Source of the DNA: Chalciporus piperatus
Taxonomy: Eukaryota > Basidiomycota > Agaricomycetes > Boletales > Boletaceae
DNA length: 63,199 nucleotides
NCBI GenBank assembly: GCA_038093975.1
Contig: JBBPTG010000146.1
Coordinates: forward strand, 1 to 63,199
Direction of reading: 5' to 3'
Shown here: positions 1-11,245 of the stretch, piece after piece
Numbering within the stretch: the stretch's first letter is position 1
Layout of the letters: each line of letters starts with the position of its first letter
The notes under the pieces: model-generated
Seen by the model: only the letters and a program-made list of their open reading frames with translations
The model's database searches: none
What the model was told of the DNA's origin: nothing
Translations under genes and position numbers: made by a program

Positions 1-175
1 ATACTTTGATGGACCCTATGACAACTCTTCCTTCCAGTGATTCTCTGCGGCTGCTTTGTTGTACTATTACAAGTCTTATGTGTCGCCCTGTTGACTCTTC
101 CACACGACCGTCATGTATTTATTCGTTGTAATGTTCCAATTACATCGTTACCCAAGTCCCAGGCGAAGTCCAAGT

Positions 176-1483
176 CTACCCATGAAAATGTATATAATCC
201 GTCCACATCTCATCCGCAATCCTATCGCGCAAATGCACACCTTCATCTTCTTCAGCTTCGGGGTCAAAATCATCAGGTCCGTCCTCCATGCCACCATTGG
301 GATCGTCATCAGTAGTTGGTTCTTCATCAGCCTCGTGGATGCGAATGAAGTTGTGAAGAGCACAAAGTGCTGCTGGAATACGCGCCTGAATTTCCAGCGG
401 GTATGCAAGCCCAAGGAGGAGAATCCGAAAACGTTTTTTTAGAACACCGAAGATCCGTTCGACAACATTTCTTGCAGAGGCATGCCGCAAGTTGAACAGT
501 TCCCTTTTATTGACAGGTCTGCCAGCGTTTCGTCAGCCCGACTCGGACATGATCAAACAAAGTTAAATACATACCTTACATTTGCCCGGCCCCATTCAGC
601 CAGGTGATACCGCACACCGCGATATGGAACAAGTAAAGTCCGCCGGGAGGGAAAGCCAAGGTCGGCAAGGAGATATTTACCCTCAGGGATAATGAGATTG
701 CGCGAAATGGCATCATCATACACCCGTGCATCTGAAGCGGACCCCTCCCAGCCTGTGAGAGCATAAGTGAACTGGAGGTTGAAGTCGGATATGAAAAGGC
801 AGTTCTGGGAGAGCGAGCCCTTGCGGTCCCTGAATGCGGTGGCGACGACAGCAGGAGGTGCCGCGACCGGAATATGGCTGCCGTCAATAGCACCAATCGC
901 GTCCTTGAAATATGGCCAGAATTTTGGGTTCGATCTGAAGTTTGACGAGACTGTGTTGATACCAGGGGGGGTGATGAAAGTTGTATAGAGAAAGGAGGAG
1001 AGGAGAAAATGATGACCATTTTGCGAAAGTAACTGTTTAAAAAGACAATTAGGTTTGACTTGGACTGACGCCCCCATCTCTGTATCCAACGTACTGTGAA
1101 ACTGTACCATTTGACCGTTGAAATCTCTCGCCAACATGCCTTACAGGCAGCCCAGTGACGCATGTGTATAGGAAAATGGCGAGTTGTTCTTCTAATGAAA
1201 CAGACCTCGCATTGGAATGGCCATAGCCTCTGAGAATTGATATGAGTTCGTTGAAAAGTTCTGCATGGATGCCGAGTTCATTGCGGATGCGTTCTGGATG
1301 GCCTGTCAGAAGTTCGAGCAACCATCCTTCACCGGAAAGGACTGAAGTGTGGTAGGGCTCTGGGTCTCTGCGGGGTTCAGAAAGCGAAGAGACTGTGCTT
1401 GCCACAGCACAGATAATGATGCTGAGGAGGAGGGTCATATATTGGATGATGCGCTGTCGTTGTTCTGGTCGTAGGTTGGTCAT
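176..1483 (-). pseudogene. PIF/Harbinger (HARBI1-like) transposase relic
   Basis: Three open blocks on the minus strand give a PIF/Harbinger DDE transposase split by short introns. The first block (1483 down to about 1090) carries the N-terminal helical domain, ending RSNGTVSQ. The second holds the first catalytic Asp in GAIDGSHI and the second in LLADLGFPS. The third (about 515 to 176) holds the catalytic Glu in NVVERIFGVLKKRF and ends in an acidic tail. Exon joins at about 1090/1030 and 565/515 use GT-AG borders. Near position 990 the reading frame that matches the family (RKMVIIFSSPPF) must shift to another frame (YTTFITPPG) to continue, so a one-base lesion is likely. The ATG at 1483 was chosen over an upstream TTG. 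No Myb/SANT-like second ORF of the family is visible. Harbinger termini were not found. Confidence 0.85.
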
Positions 1484-1972
1484 GGCTGCGGAGTGATCGC
1501 TCAATCACTTCCAAATCGGGAGGACGATGACGAGAATGAAAAGCTACTAGTTTGCCTCTCTTTGTCTCGGACGGCTATAGGTATAAGCGAGTGTGGCTAC
1601 GCGCTTAGCAGCACTTTTGGCGACTTTGCCCATCTCGAACAGGCCCTAAGGGAATTACCTGATGGGCCTGCATTGGTTCCGAATGGGACCAGACCGCCTG
1701 GCAGCGGCGGCTAATATGCAACTGAGCGTTGCGAGAGTGTTGGGATTTCATGCATTCTCGACTCCAATCGTGCTCGTTCGTGATGTAGTGTCAAAGGCGA
1801 GGGCCATGGTAGGGATGCCTTGCCCACTGCCCAGTCACAACAGTCGTTGGCGTTTTGGGACTTGGTTTGAATTATGGTGACATCGACTAAAAAATGATTG
1901 ACTCCGGATCCCTGCTGTAAGTCTGTCAAGATGTGCCCAATATGGTTTAGCCAACGGGCCCTTTCCGAAGAG

Positions 1973-1979
1973 TATAAAA
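1973..1979 (+). promoter_or_regulatory. TATA box upstream of the small secreted ORF
   Basis: TATAAAA lies about 107 bases upstream of the ATG at 2086, followed by a pyrimidine-rich leader (ACTTTCC, CTTCCCTTAAACCC). This is the usual layout of a fungal core promoter and supports transcription of the small ORF, though only by position. Confidence 0.4.
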
Positions 1980-2085
1980 CAGGCCTGTCCACTCTGTGCA
2001 ATGAAACCCGTTACCCAAGTTCCTCACAACTTTCCGTTTGAAACTTTTATCAGCTTCCCTTAAACCCACTCTATAATTGCTCGTC

Positions 2086-2277
2086 ATGCGCATCGTTTCT
2101 GCACTCATTCTCTTCGTATCCTTTGGCTTTGCTGGTGCCAGTGCTGAATCTGAGCTGCATGCAATCGTTGGTGGACTTGACTTGGACCTTGAAGCCCTTG
2201 GAGTGAGTAGGGATATCCGTCCCGAGATATCCATAAGCTCATCTACGGACAAGGTCCCAGCTAGTGAGATTGCTTGA
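2086..2277 (+). CDS. possible small secreted protein (first exon or remnant)
   Basis: The ORF encodes about 63 residues starting MRIVSALILFVSFGFAGAS, a clear signal peptide with a likely cleavage after an Ala-Ser-Ala stretch. The mature part is short and acidic (GGLDLDLEALG). A good 5' splice site (GTGAGT) follows the LEALG codons at about 2202, so the true gene may be spliced and longer; the remaining codons up to the stop could be intron. A TATA box and a pyrimidine-rich leader sit upstream. I recognise no family. It may equally be a decayed gene; nothing similar is visible next to it. Confidence 0.4.
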   Translation: MRIVSALILFVSFGFAGASAESELHAIVGGLDLDLEALGVSRDIRPEISISSSTDKVPASEIA

Positions 2278-3150
2278 GTGTGGGGGGCCCTGGTGCGCCT
2301 TCGTGGGGAGTCTCTTCGAATTGATACCAGGATTTGGGAGGATGTTGAGGCGTATTTGCGGGCAGATATTTAGGATGCCATTTAGTCGGTCATATCATGG
2401 GACATCTGCAATGCAGCAAAGGTCCATACGGGTCTGGTTGTGCATGTCACATCAGTGATACCATCACCCCCGAACGGCCATGAAACCTGAATCGGAACTC
2501 GCGACTACTGTAGGCCCGTTCAGGGCCAACTGAACCAATGTGTTAGTGATAAGGTTGAACACTAGACTCTGACCTATCGATGCTCGACACGACCCTTCTC
2601 CTAGCGGTTATTGTCCAGTGTTCGCAAAGCCGAAAATATTACCGAGAAGGAATGTATGCTTGCAGCTGCGCGAGAACCACCTTACCTTGGACGAGTCCAT
2701 AGTCAATCTTGGAGCTGCTCGTCGGTCCAACAAGGTGCGGGTAATGTGAACAGTGTAAGTGATCATTGCAGTATACTGGGACTGTCGAATAGACTGCTCG
2801 TGGCCGAATTGTAGAATGGCACTCTAGATCACGGAATACGTGTCAGTCATGCAAATCGGGTGATGGACTTTGACCCCCATGATGAGCACTCCGGACATTT
2901 CGGTAAAAATATTCGTAAAGGACCTTATCCTTGTCCGTCAGCGTCCATTAGCACGCGCCACGGTAACCCGAATGTCACCGTCTGAATAGGTCCGACACTG
3001 TCGACATGATAGAGATTGACATTGCGATGAGTCTAACTTGATTCTTCTATAATCCTACCTATGCTGAACGCAGAGGTTATAACGTGTATGCCGGACACAA
3101 GCTGGGATCTTGAAAGTAAAATTACACACCAAATGATACACAAGTATTCT

Positions 3151-4452
3151 CTATGCCCGAAAGACGTTCAGTCGACCGTCCCAGCCACAACTCGCGAGAA
3201 GGCCCTCGTCATACAACGACCACCCGCAGCCAGCCACGAACTCGGTATGAGGATCGTGTATGTGCAATAAATGCGACCCCCCTGGTGCGGGATTCATACT
3301 CCAGCTACCAGACCGAGATCGATCATCAGCCGTGCGCGCGGAAACCACAGAATGAGCGGACGTACATCCGACATGTCATGTCATAACTGGCTGTCGCAAG
3401 GATATCTGCTCTGTGAGGACTCCACTGAACTTTCCGGACTGCATATTCGTGTCCAGGTAATTGTAGCTCGCACGATCCGCCAACCGACTGACTTCCCGGA
3501 GGTGCCGTACCGGCCATGCGACAGTCCCAAACCTTGACTACCTTGTCAACCCCTGCACTAGCGATCGTGAACGGTCGGTATTTATTCCAATCCAGAGACA
3601 GAAGTTCCGTCCCAGACGCCGGGATAGTCAAAACGGCCGCCGAAACGGGGTTGGTGAAGGAGTTTGCAGCTGGTCCGGATGCATAGCCTGGCGTTCGTAA
3701 ATCAAATAGCTTGATTGTGCCGTCCGTCGAGCAAGTCGCGATGATGTCTTGATGATGTGGGGAGAACAGGGCTTGATATACGCATGACGGGTGGGCTTTC
3801 AAGGTTGCTACCGATCGAGGTCGCTCGGGCGTCCACTTGAGATTGCATCATCGTATCAGAGAAGCGCAAGCGCGTGCATCGATCGACACTTACGACTTTG
3901 ACGCTACCGTCCCATGATGACGAGAGGAACGTGTCTTTCTTGATATTAGACCAATCCACGGAAAATACCTCCCTGGTATGTTCGTGCCAAGCACGCATTG
4001 GAAAGTCCTGCCGGGTTCAAGGCTATCCGTCACTCTGCTATTGGCCATACGAGAGACATGGATGAGGACCCGCTTACATTCAGCATGACGTCCCAAAGCT
4101 TGATAGACCCATCTCCAGAGCCTGCTACGAGCTGGTTCTCGTGCATCTCGGACCACGCGACATCGTAGAGTGCATCTTGGGTTTCATAACTAAAACGTCG
4201 GGCATTCTGAGCAACGGACATCGACAGAAAGCGAAGGGTGATGGATACTAACTACTTGTCGAGCTTCAGGCCGCTTGGGACTCCAGGTCCTGGAATGAGC
4301 GAGACGAGATGCAAGCGACCGTTGCCTACTAGACCGAAATTTGCGGCGGAGGCAAGAACGATGCGGGTGTTGTGGAATGGGGACCAGGCAATAGAGTAGT
4401 GGGCGAAACCTGGGGTCTGCAATGCAGCAGGTGGTGGATGGGGAAGGTTCAT
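3151..4452 (-). CDS. PEX7: Peroxisomal targeting signal 2 receptor (WD40 protein)
   Basis: PEX7 binds the N-terminal PTS2 signal of matrix proteins in the cytosol and delivers them to the peroxisomal docking complex. Five exons on the minus strand give a chain of WD40 repeats: FAHYSIAWSPFHNTRIVLAS near the N terminus, then DVAWSEMHENQLVAGSGDGSIKLWD, SVDWSNIKKDTFLSSSWDGSVKVV, QALFSPHHQDIIATCSTDGTIKLFD, a WNKYRPFTIASAGVDKVVKVWD repeat, VQWSPHRADILATASYDMTCRM, and a last TEFVAGCGWSLYDEGLLASC repeat ending NVFRA. The start ATG at 4452 gives MNLPHPPPAALQTPGFAHYS, which runs straight into the first repeat as in other PEX7 proteins. Introns are short (about 45-80 bases). It is divergently arranged with the sirtuin gene, with only about 180 bases between the starts, so they probably share a promoter region. 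Confidence 0.93.
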
Positions 4453-4635
4453 ATCATATGGAGAATGGCAAGTATAGAGTGCGGGGTAGTAGCGCTTCCC
4501 GTGATAACTTCCGACCGGCTAATTTCTGTATCCCGGGACCGCAAATCCCTTCTCCGAACCAACTCACGAGTCGAACAACTAATTGCGTAGTAGGAACGAT
4601 TTACAAAGACCTTCACCCCAGGGCCCGGGCTTTGA

Positions 4636-6252
4636 ATGCGAGTTTCGGTCCCAACCATCCCTCATGTCGTCTCCTCAAATCCAATCAACGCCATCTCACC
4701 CGCTGCAGCAGTCGAGCGCATAGCGAACTTCCTCTCTTCAGGAAACGTGGCGCTCTTGACGGGAGCAGGCGTCAGCGTGGATTCTGGCATCAGAGCTTAC
4801 CGCGGGAAGGATGGACGGTACATGAATCCTAATTACAAGTGCGTCATCTGGTTCTGGTGACGTCTCTCATCCTCATCCTAAACGAATCAAGACCCATCTT
4901 TGTATGTGAACAGAGATCTGCTGGTGCTAGAGCTACAGCAGTCTGACGAGATACACAGTATCATGAACTCGTCGCGGATACACCCAAGGGCTATGCGTTC
5001 AGGCAAGTATCTTCTCCACCATCGCCGAAAGCCTCGCTCATCCTAGTCCCACAAGTCCAGGCAGCGTTACTGGTGTGTGAAGGGCGCACGAAGCGGTCCC
5101 CGTAATAGTTACCACTTCCTTCCAGGCTTCGCTCATACCTTGGCTACCCACCCGTCCGCGACACGAAACCAAATACCACTCATTACGCCTTGTCAGCCTT
5201 ACAATACACAGGTCACATAAACAAACTAGTGACGCAAAACGTCGATGGTCTACACCGAAAAGCCATCGCCCATCTCTGGGACGACAGTCGCATTGACAAT
5301 AGAATTTTAGAACTTCACGGAAACTTGCATGTTAGCTTCTTGATGCCCTGCTGGAGGCTTGCTAACACACGCTATGGGAATAGAGAGTACATTGCCGGCT
5401 CGGTCATGTAGTCAGCAGGGACGACTTCCAAGACCGGTTGTCCGCATGCAATCCCCAGTGGAAAGCATTCGTCGATAATCTAGAAGCAGTGGGAAAACAG
5501 TATCGGACCAATCCAGACGGTGACGTTCGTGTTACGGTGGTTTTTTTTTTTAATTCGAATCTCACAAAGGAGGCGCTAGGTCGAGTTGGAAGGTGTCTCG
5601 TATGAAGATTTTGTCGTGCCCAAATGCCTAGAGTGCATGTCGCAAGGCCGACATAATACAAACGTACGGAAAGTTCCGTCTTAAAGTGCGTTGTCTGCGC
5701 TCACCGGAGGTACTTGTTAGCAAAAACCAGAAGTCATTTTCTTTGGGGAATCGATACCCCAAGCTATCAAGGAACGCTCGTAAGTTCTTCCCTTGACCCG
5801 ATTCGACCGTCCGTAATCCATCTGGCCTGTTAGATTCCGTGACATAGAGCAATCAGATAAATTGTTTCTCATCGGGACCACCCTTGCTACATTCTCGGCT
5901 TATAGGTGAGCGAAATTTCTATCCCAGTGCTAGAGACATAAACTACCCATCATCTAGGCTGGTCAAGCATGCCCTCCAGTTGAACAAGCCAGTGCTACTC
6001 CTCAACATGGGACCGACACGTGCAGACGGTCTTCCAGGGGTCGAGAAGATAGAGGTCGCCACTTCACAGGTCATGCGCGATACTGTCAGAGCCATCTTGT
6101 AAGACTTTTTGTCCGACTGAAAAGGAGATGCAACGAAAGAACCACACTGACTGTTTTGTAGGGGTACCCGTGCCCAGGTTGATCCCGACATCGTCAAATT
6201 GCTGAACAGCGGGATCCATAAGCCCTCATTGGATGATACCAAGCAAGAATAG
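4636..6252 (+). CDS. NAD-dependent protein deacylase, class II (SIRT4-like) sirtuin
   Basis: Sirtuins remove acyl groups from lysine using NAD. The N-terminal exon carries LLTGAGVSVDSGIRAYRG, the NAD-binding GAG-x-S motif. A middle exon holds LVTQNVDGLHRKA with the catalytic-loop QNVDGLH and the active-site His in ILELHGNLH. Next comes a zinc-module region (HCRLGHVVSRDDFQ, VPKCLECM), then IFFGESIPQ, LFLIGTTLATFSAYR and KPVLLLNMGPTRADG. This order and the motifs SGIRAYRG and LNMGPTRADG fit class II fungal sirtuins related to SIRT4. At least seven short introns interrupt the gene; one donor-acceptor pair lies at about 5527-5584. The final exon ends KPSLDDTKQE and stop at 6250. In animals SIRT4 is mitochondrial; the N terminus here is not clearly a presequence, so location is open. 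Confidence 0.9.
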
Positions 6253-6602
6253 AATAGTGCCAGGGGGATAACAAAACTTGAAAGAACGTGTTATTGGTAG
6301 TAAAAAGAGTCATAGGATGTATAGATTATTGCCCATACCCGAGCGAATGTAAGGAACCTTCCTCCTGGTATATGCAAGTACGACTACGTAGCGTTTTCTC
6401 TGATGAACTAATAGGGTGAAGTTGAGAGTACGTGGAAGGATGGATACAAAAGGGATGCTGTCAATGACGGAAGAGATTTGAAATATATGGAGGGAACATG
6501 AAGTTATGCATGTAGTAGAGTATGGGTGATGCGAGAAGCGACGACAGAGCGAGTACGATAGCACCTGGATATGGAGGGGGGGGAGTAATATAAGATGGTA
6601 GT
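6253..6602. other. convergent intergenic spacer
   Basis: This 350-base spacer lies between the 3' ends of the sirtuin gene (+) and the first C2HC-finger gene (-). It holds no credible ORF. It must contain both polyadenylation regions, but I see no distinctive signal. Confidence 0.5.
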
Positions 6603-7437
6603 TTATGTTGATATCGAGGGGGTTTCTTGGTTGCGTGTACCCGGATGCAGAGTAAGCCTGGGGGCGGGATGACGGTCTTCTACGAGGTCGCGAGGGGGGT
6701 CGTCATAATCGTCATCAAAGTCTTCTGGGTCTTCCGAGGCGAGCGGGAAATTGCTGTCAGCTATCCAAGTGGGTGGTCTCAACTCGGACCAATTCCACGT
6801 TTGCCAGCGTTCGACGATGGGGAAATTCTTTAAAGGACGTTGAGACCGTTGAAGATAATCGAGAAATGCAGAGTCTAGGTCACGTACAACAGACTTTGTG
6901 GAGAGGTCGAGATCATCGATGTTTGGGGAGGGTGATCTCTCTTTAAACACATCCGAGGCACCCGGACGATCATCGTCGGGGGTCAGCGGTGGCGGAGTAA
7001 CGTTGTCACCGTCCGTATTCGACGACGAGGCGGGCGACTTTTTAGCTGGAGATGTATACTTGTGGCGAAGGCCCACCGTCAGCCGCCACAGACTGTACGA
7101 CGATGCAAAAGGAAAACGTTCTACGTACGATTTCTTTTGGAGCTCTCCGAGCGGCTCGAGCAACTCCAACCGGCTTGCGAAGACATCGCTCTCTGTGCTT
7201 CATCCAGTGAAACGGATCGTAAGAGCTTTTGGGCGAGAGCTTGATACGACTGCTACATCGTTTGCATGTGACGAAGAGCGGTCCGTGGACTTCCGCCATT
7301 GGATCGTCTCGCAACTTCTTCTCTCTGGCCATTTCGGCGGCGGTTCTGGGTGGCGCATCGCTCCCACTGTGGAGATGGGTTAATGCGGCGGAGGAATGGA
7401 CTCGTGTTGTTGATACCGACTCTGTGAGGGTTTTCAT
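6603..7437 (-). CDS. unknown protein with one C2HC finger (paralogue A)
   Basis: I do not recognise a named family. The start ATG at 7437 gives MKTLTESVSTTRVHSS, followed by a finger: DDPMAEVHGPLFVTCKRC, then SSRIKLSPKSSYDPF, then HWMKHRERC. The spacing is C-x2-C, then about 20 residues, W-x2-H-x5-C. An intron removes about 70 bases near 7128-7060 and joins KEI to a low-complexity region (TSPAKKSPASSS), after which come an acidic Pro-rich part and the sequence VERWQTWNWSELRPPTWIAD. The neighbouring gene on the same strand carries two copies of the same finger, so the pair probably arose by tandem duplication. A nucleic-acid or protein-binding role is only inferred from the finger. Confidence 0.7.
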
Positions 7438-7962
7438 GGTAGTGTCACGGTCTCTCTTCGGTGATCCCCTGCAGGATATATGACCTCGGATGAGTGAATG
7501 GATCAGTACGTCAATGAAATAGCGCACATGGGTCGACGATATTAACAAGGGGGAAGGGCTTAAGATTGGAGTACGTTGTGGGGGGCTTTCGCGGCGGGTC
7601 GTCAGTGAGAGGGGGGGAGTTAGGAGGGCGAGTTGTGAGGAGAAAATTGGATTTCCGGGATTTATTTACGTGTAAGTTGTTCCCCCCCAGAGTCTGGCTG
7701 ACCAGGAAATTTGCGGCGAGGAGATCAAGTCTGAAAAAACGCGCGGACAAAGAGACAAGTCTCGCAGCGAGCGGTACTCTCGGAAATTTCCGAAGAACGC
7801 AAACTTGCATGCAGGTTGCCAGGGTGGGTTACACAAGAGGAGGACGTGCCAGCGTCTCCGAATCAACGCGAGAGATCAACATTGACAGCGAATATAAAAA
7901 CCAGTACAGCAAATAAAGAAAGCAGAGACGCCCAAAAACAATAATATACTCTTCCCGGCGCT
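7438..7962. other. intergenic spacer between the two C2HC-finger genes
   Basis: About 525 bases between the tandem paralogues. Several frames are open for 60-110 codons but none shows a domain. The stretch serves as the promoter of paralogue A and the 3' region of paralogue B. Confidence 0.5.
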
Positions 7963-9072
7963 TTACGTTGACGTCGTGCTCGTGCCTAACCCTTCTCGGA
8001 AACCACGGGCAAATTCTTTCAGAGGCTCCATAAACCATCCCCACCGAGTCGGTGCCTCCTTCTCTGGAGGTTTATACTCCTCCGTTCGTGGTCGATTTGT
8101 GGGGCGATCATCTTTCACTTCTTCATCTACCTCCTCCTCTTCATCTTCTTCGCGACCACGTTTCACTCCAGCGTTAACGCTAGGAACGCTGGGAGAACTA
8201 TCAGCAACTGCAGTTGTCTCGGTCGAATTGCTACTAGAGTTGTTTTCAACAGGAGTGGGTGATCGTGCGGATCTGTGTACAGAAACTTGTGAAGTAGCAC
8301 TTGAAGCGGAATGTGGGGGATACACCCGTGACGTGGATGGTTGTGGGGTAATTGGAGCAGGCGTCATCCTATACGATATCGATATCAGGACCCCCACTCA
8401 ATACGATCGATTGGGGGGGAAAATCACTGACGGTATACAGTTCTCTTTGTGTTCAGTCCATTTCGTCAAATCATAGTCCACATCACCCTCCAATGCCACC
8501 TTCGACTTGCAATTACCACAATGAACGCTTCTCGGCGAACACGACCTGACTTGTGGATCGTTTAGCAAAACAATCTTTCGTTCCGCCGTAGCAACTCGGC
8601 TGCTCGGGCTGAAATTAGGCTTGGAGGGCGTGCGTCGAAGAGGCCCTGAGGTGTTTGCAGAGCCTACTAATACGCATCGTTGTTGATGGCTTTGCCAGTT
8701 GTACAACGCATAGGGGGTATTCGCAGAGAGTTTTATCCATTTCTGACAGGATCGACAAAGGACTTTGTGAGGTTCTACTTCTTGAACCCGAGGATCTTCT
8801 TGGAGAATTGCACGTCGTTCTGCTTCGGTTCGACGGACTTTACTTGGGGTGGATGAGTGGACCTCGGAGGTTGGTTCTGTCGGTGCTACACTTGTCGTGG
8901 GGGATGGTAATGGCACCAACTCTTCTTCTTTCACCTTGACTTCTGAGACTACCAGGTCGGGTTGTTGTCTTATGTGTGGGATATTATATTCGGGTGAAGC
9001 TCTGACTATCTGGGGACATACTCACTGTTCTGGCGGTTCTGTAGGTTCTGGAGCGGGCGATGGGTCGCTCAT
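7963..9072 (-). CDS. unknown protein with two C2HC fingers (paralogue B)
   Basis: The ATG at 9072 starts a short exon encoding MSDPSPAPEPTEPPEQ; an intron of about 80 bases joins it to the main exon. That exon carries two fingers of the same type: LCRSCQKWIKLS followed by NWQSHQQRC, and VHCGNCKSKVALE followed by KWTEHKENC. Each is preceded by a DP-x-V motif (ILQEDPRVQEVEP, LLNDPQVRSCSP). A further intron near 8440-8370 leads to a Ser/Thr-rich region, the basic-acidic stretch KRGREEDEEEEVDEEVKDD and a C-terminal motif RWGWFMEPLKEFARGFREGL that may be an amphipathic helix. I know similar uncharacterised proteins from Agaricomycetes but no function. The repeated finger is also in the gene at 6603-7437. 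Confidence 0.75.
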
Positions 9073-9401
9073 GATAAGGAATGAATGAGGTCAGTGGAAG
9101 TACGGGGATATACACGGGTTGGACGAGGACAGTGAAGTCCTGTCCGTGTGGTCACTGTGGTGGATACAACGACAACGTGCGCCCACAATCGAAACGCGTG
9201 CCCAAATATGGCAAAACTCGACCAGTGACCAACATTGTTCTGTGGGTCACGACGAGGACAGGGCGGTACAGAAACATATTCGTACATAGTATAGAGTACA
9301 AGAGAGGCCTGATACTGTCACAGTGTCGAGTCAACTACCCCAACCGAAAGAGAATAATAGTGTATTATTGTAAAAGGAACGAGTCTTCTCAAATGTCCTC
9401 C
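9073..9401. other. short intergenic spacer
   Basis: About 330 bases upstream of paralogue B and downstream of the multi-zinc-cluster gene. I see no gene in it. Confidence 0.5.
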
Positions 9402-10955
9402 TTACGAAGAACTAGTGGAAGCGCCGGCTTGAGAAGAGGTCAGGTCATACCTCTCAGACGAGATATTTGGTTGCGGAAGATCGATCTGGGGATCAATGAC
9501 CGGATAATACGCAGCGCGTGGGTAACCGGCGGATTGACCCTCGCTGGGGGCTTGACCAGGGTGCGATGCGATGATGTGATACGGCGAAGGACCGTACATA
9601 TGAGAAGGGAACATCGATGCCATTCCGACTTGGGGTGGATGCGGAGGCATAGCTGACGGCGAGTGATTGGGGATAAAGGGATGCTGGATACCGGTGATGT
9701 CCTCTGTGGGCGTGCGCTGGATCCCGTTGTGATTCTGAGACCCATCTCCATCCGACATATCTGCCTCTAAACCAGTTCGATGGGGGCATTCACCTTCGTT
9801 CCCCTGCTGTGCGCACGTAACACAGACACGATCGACGCACTGATACCCTTTGCGAACACAAGTCGTACAGGGCCTGCATTGGACAACGATCGTTAGGGCC
9901 ATGATTGATGAGACAACACTAAACATCATTACCTGACTCCTTCGCAGCGTACTTTATCACGTCTGAATCTGGGGTGAGACAAGTACCATTACGCCACATT
10001 CTAAGTCCTCACCTGCATGTTGCACACGCCTGCAGTAATAACGTAAGTCATAAGTTCGGGACAGAGTGGATAGAATAGGCTCACCGCTTTAACTCGAGTT
10101 CCATGTCCCCTTCCTTTCCTCTGCACACTCACGCAGTCCTTTCCTTGTTCGAGGCACTGCTTGCAAGGCCTGGTATCCTCGCACTTACGGTTCTCCTGCC
10201 TACACCCCTCGCATCGTAGCTTGACAAGCTTCGGTCCCCGCCCAATATGAATACACTCTTCCCCTCTCGCCACACATCTCGAACAAGGTCGCTGATCATC
10301 GCACTAGAAACACATTATCCATCAATCCGCTCCATCGATCATCTGATCCCCCATCACAACACGACCCACTCACCTTTTTATTATCCCGCCTACAATTCTG
10401 ACACGCCAACTTTGCACGCTCGCTCTTCTGGCGGTTACGCATGACGAGTACGGGCGGTGCTGTATCCGATCGCATCGACGTGGTGATATGCTCTTCCGCA
10501 CATTCGAGATGCATATCTCTGCATCTCAAACATGGTTTGCCACCCTCGCAACGAACACGGGCTTTACGACAACTTTCACATCCATCCACACATTGATCGA
10601 TGGTGTACCCTTTCTTGACACATCCTCCACAGGGTCTATCACATCACAATTTCACGAACAGGAGAGGGGGATTCGATCAGCGAGAGACAGATTAACAGAC
10701 ATAGTTGCCTACTTTGAACCATCGCAACGAATCTTGTCACGTCTGGCCGTCAATACGGGTTGTTAGGATGGATTTGTGATGATAGTGAGATTGATTATTA
10801 CCTGCAGCTGGCACATGCCTTGCGATCTCGATAGTTAGTTTATGACCTTGAGGATATGAGAGTCGGCAAACCTTAACAGCTCTTCTTGGCCATGTTGTCG
10901 TTATGATGTCGGAAACCGGGATCGGTGCTGGGGCAGACGGCGGCTGGGAATCCAT
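9402..10955 (-). CDS. protein with five or six successive Zn2Cys6-like clusters
   Basis: Splicing on the minus strand from the ATG at 10955 (MDSQPPSAPAPIPVSD) gives a chain of zinc-cluster motifs: CASCRRDKIRCDG with PCGGC; CESCRKARVRCEGGKPCLRC; CQNCRRDNKKCDDQRPCSRC; CEGCRQENRKCEDTRPCKQC; and CATC with RRDKVRCEG and PCTTCVRKGYQC. A partial sixth, CVTCAQQGNEGEC, follows. Introns fall inside the clusters at similar places, for example between KK and CDDQ, which suggests duplication of an exon-intron unit. The C-terminal part is Pro/Ser/Gly-rich and disordered and ends GASTSSS. A usual fungal Zn2Cys6 regulator has one cluster plus a middle homology domain; no such domain is visible here. DNA binding is plausible but untested. 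The exon model is mine from GT-AG sites. Confidence 0.8.
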
Positions 10956-11245
10956 CCGGGTGGTGGAGATGGACAGAGGGAAAACCAAAGGGTGGGAATA
11001 TCTCGCCATTCTCATCATTTTCAATCTCAGCGAACATGTGGCTGACAAAGCAAACAAGTTCAGAGTATATTCAACTTGAACGTTGGAACAACTGAACAAC
11101 GAAGCATTAAAGACTGCAAGTATAGCGTATGACATCTAGTCACTAAGAATAAGAAATATCCATACTGAACGTTGAACCCTTGATACCCGAGATTATAAAT
11201 GAAGGTGTTAAATCAGAAGAGTGAGAGTGAGAGCGACCGAGATTT

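Larger units (their letters stand above)
1505..3150. other. intergenic region, mostly without recognisable genes
   Basis: This 1.6 kb stretch separates the Harbinger relic from PEX7. Apart from the small ORF with a signal peptide at 2086 described separately, I see no domain. A stretch at about 2282-2371 is open in one frame (ending EDVEAYLRADI then stop) and could be a second exon of that small gene, but I could not find a splice join that keeps the frame. Confidence 0.5.
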
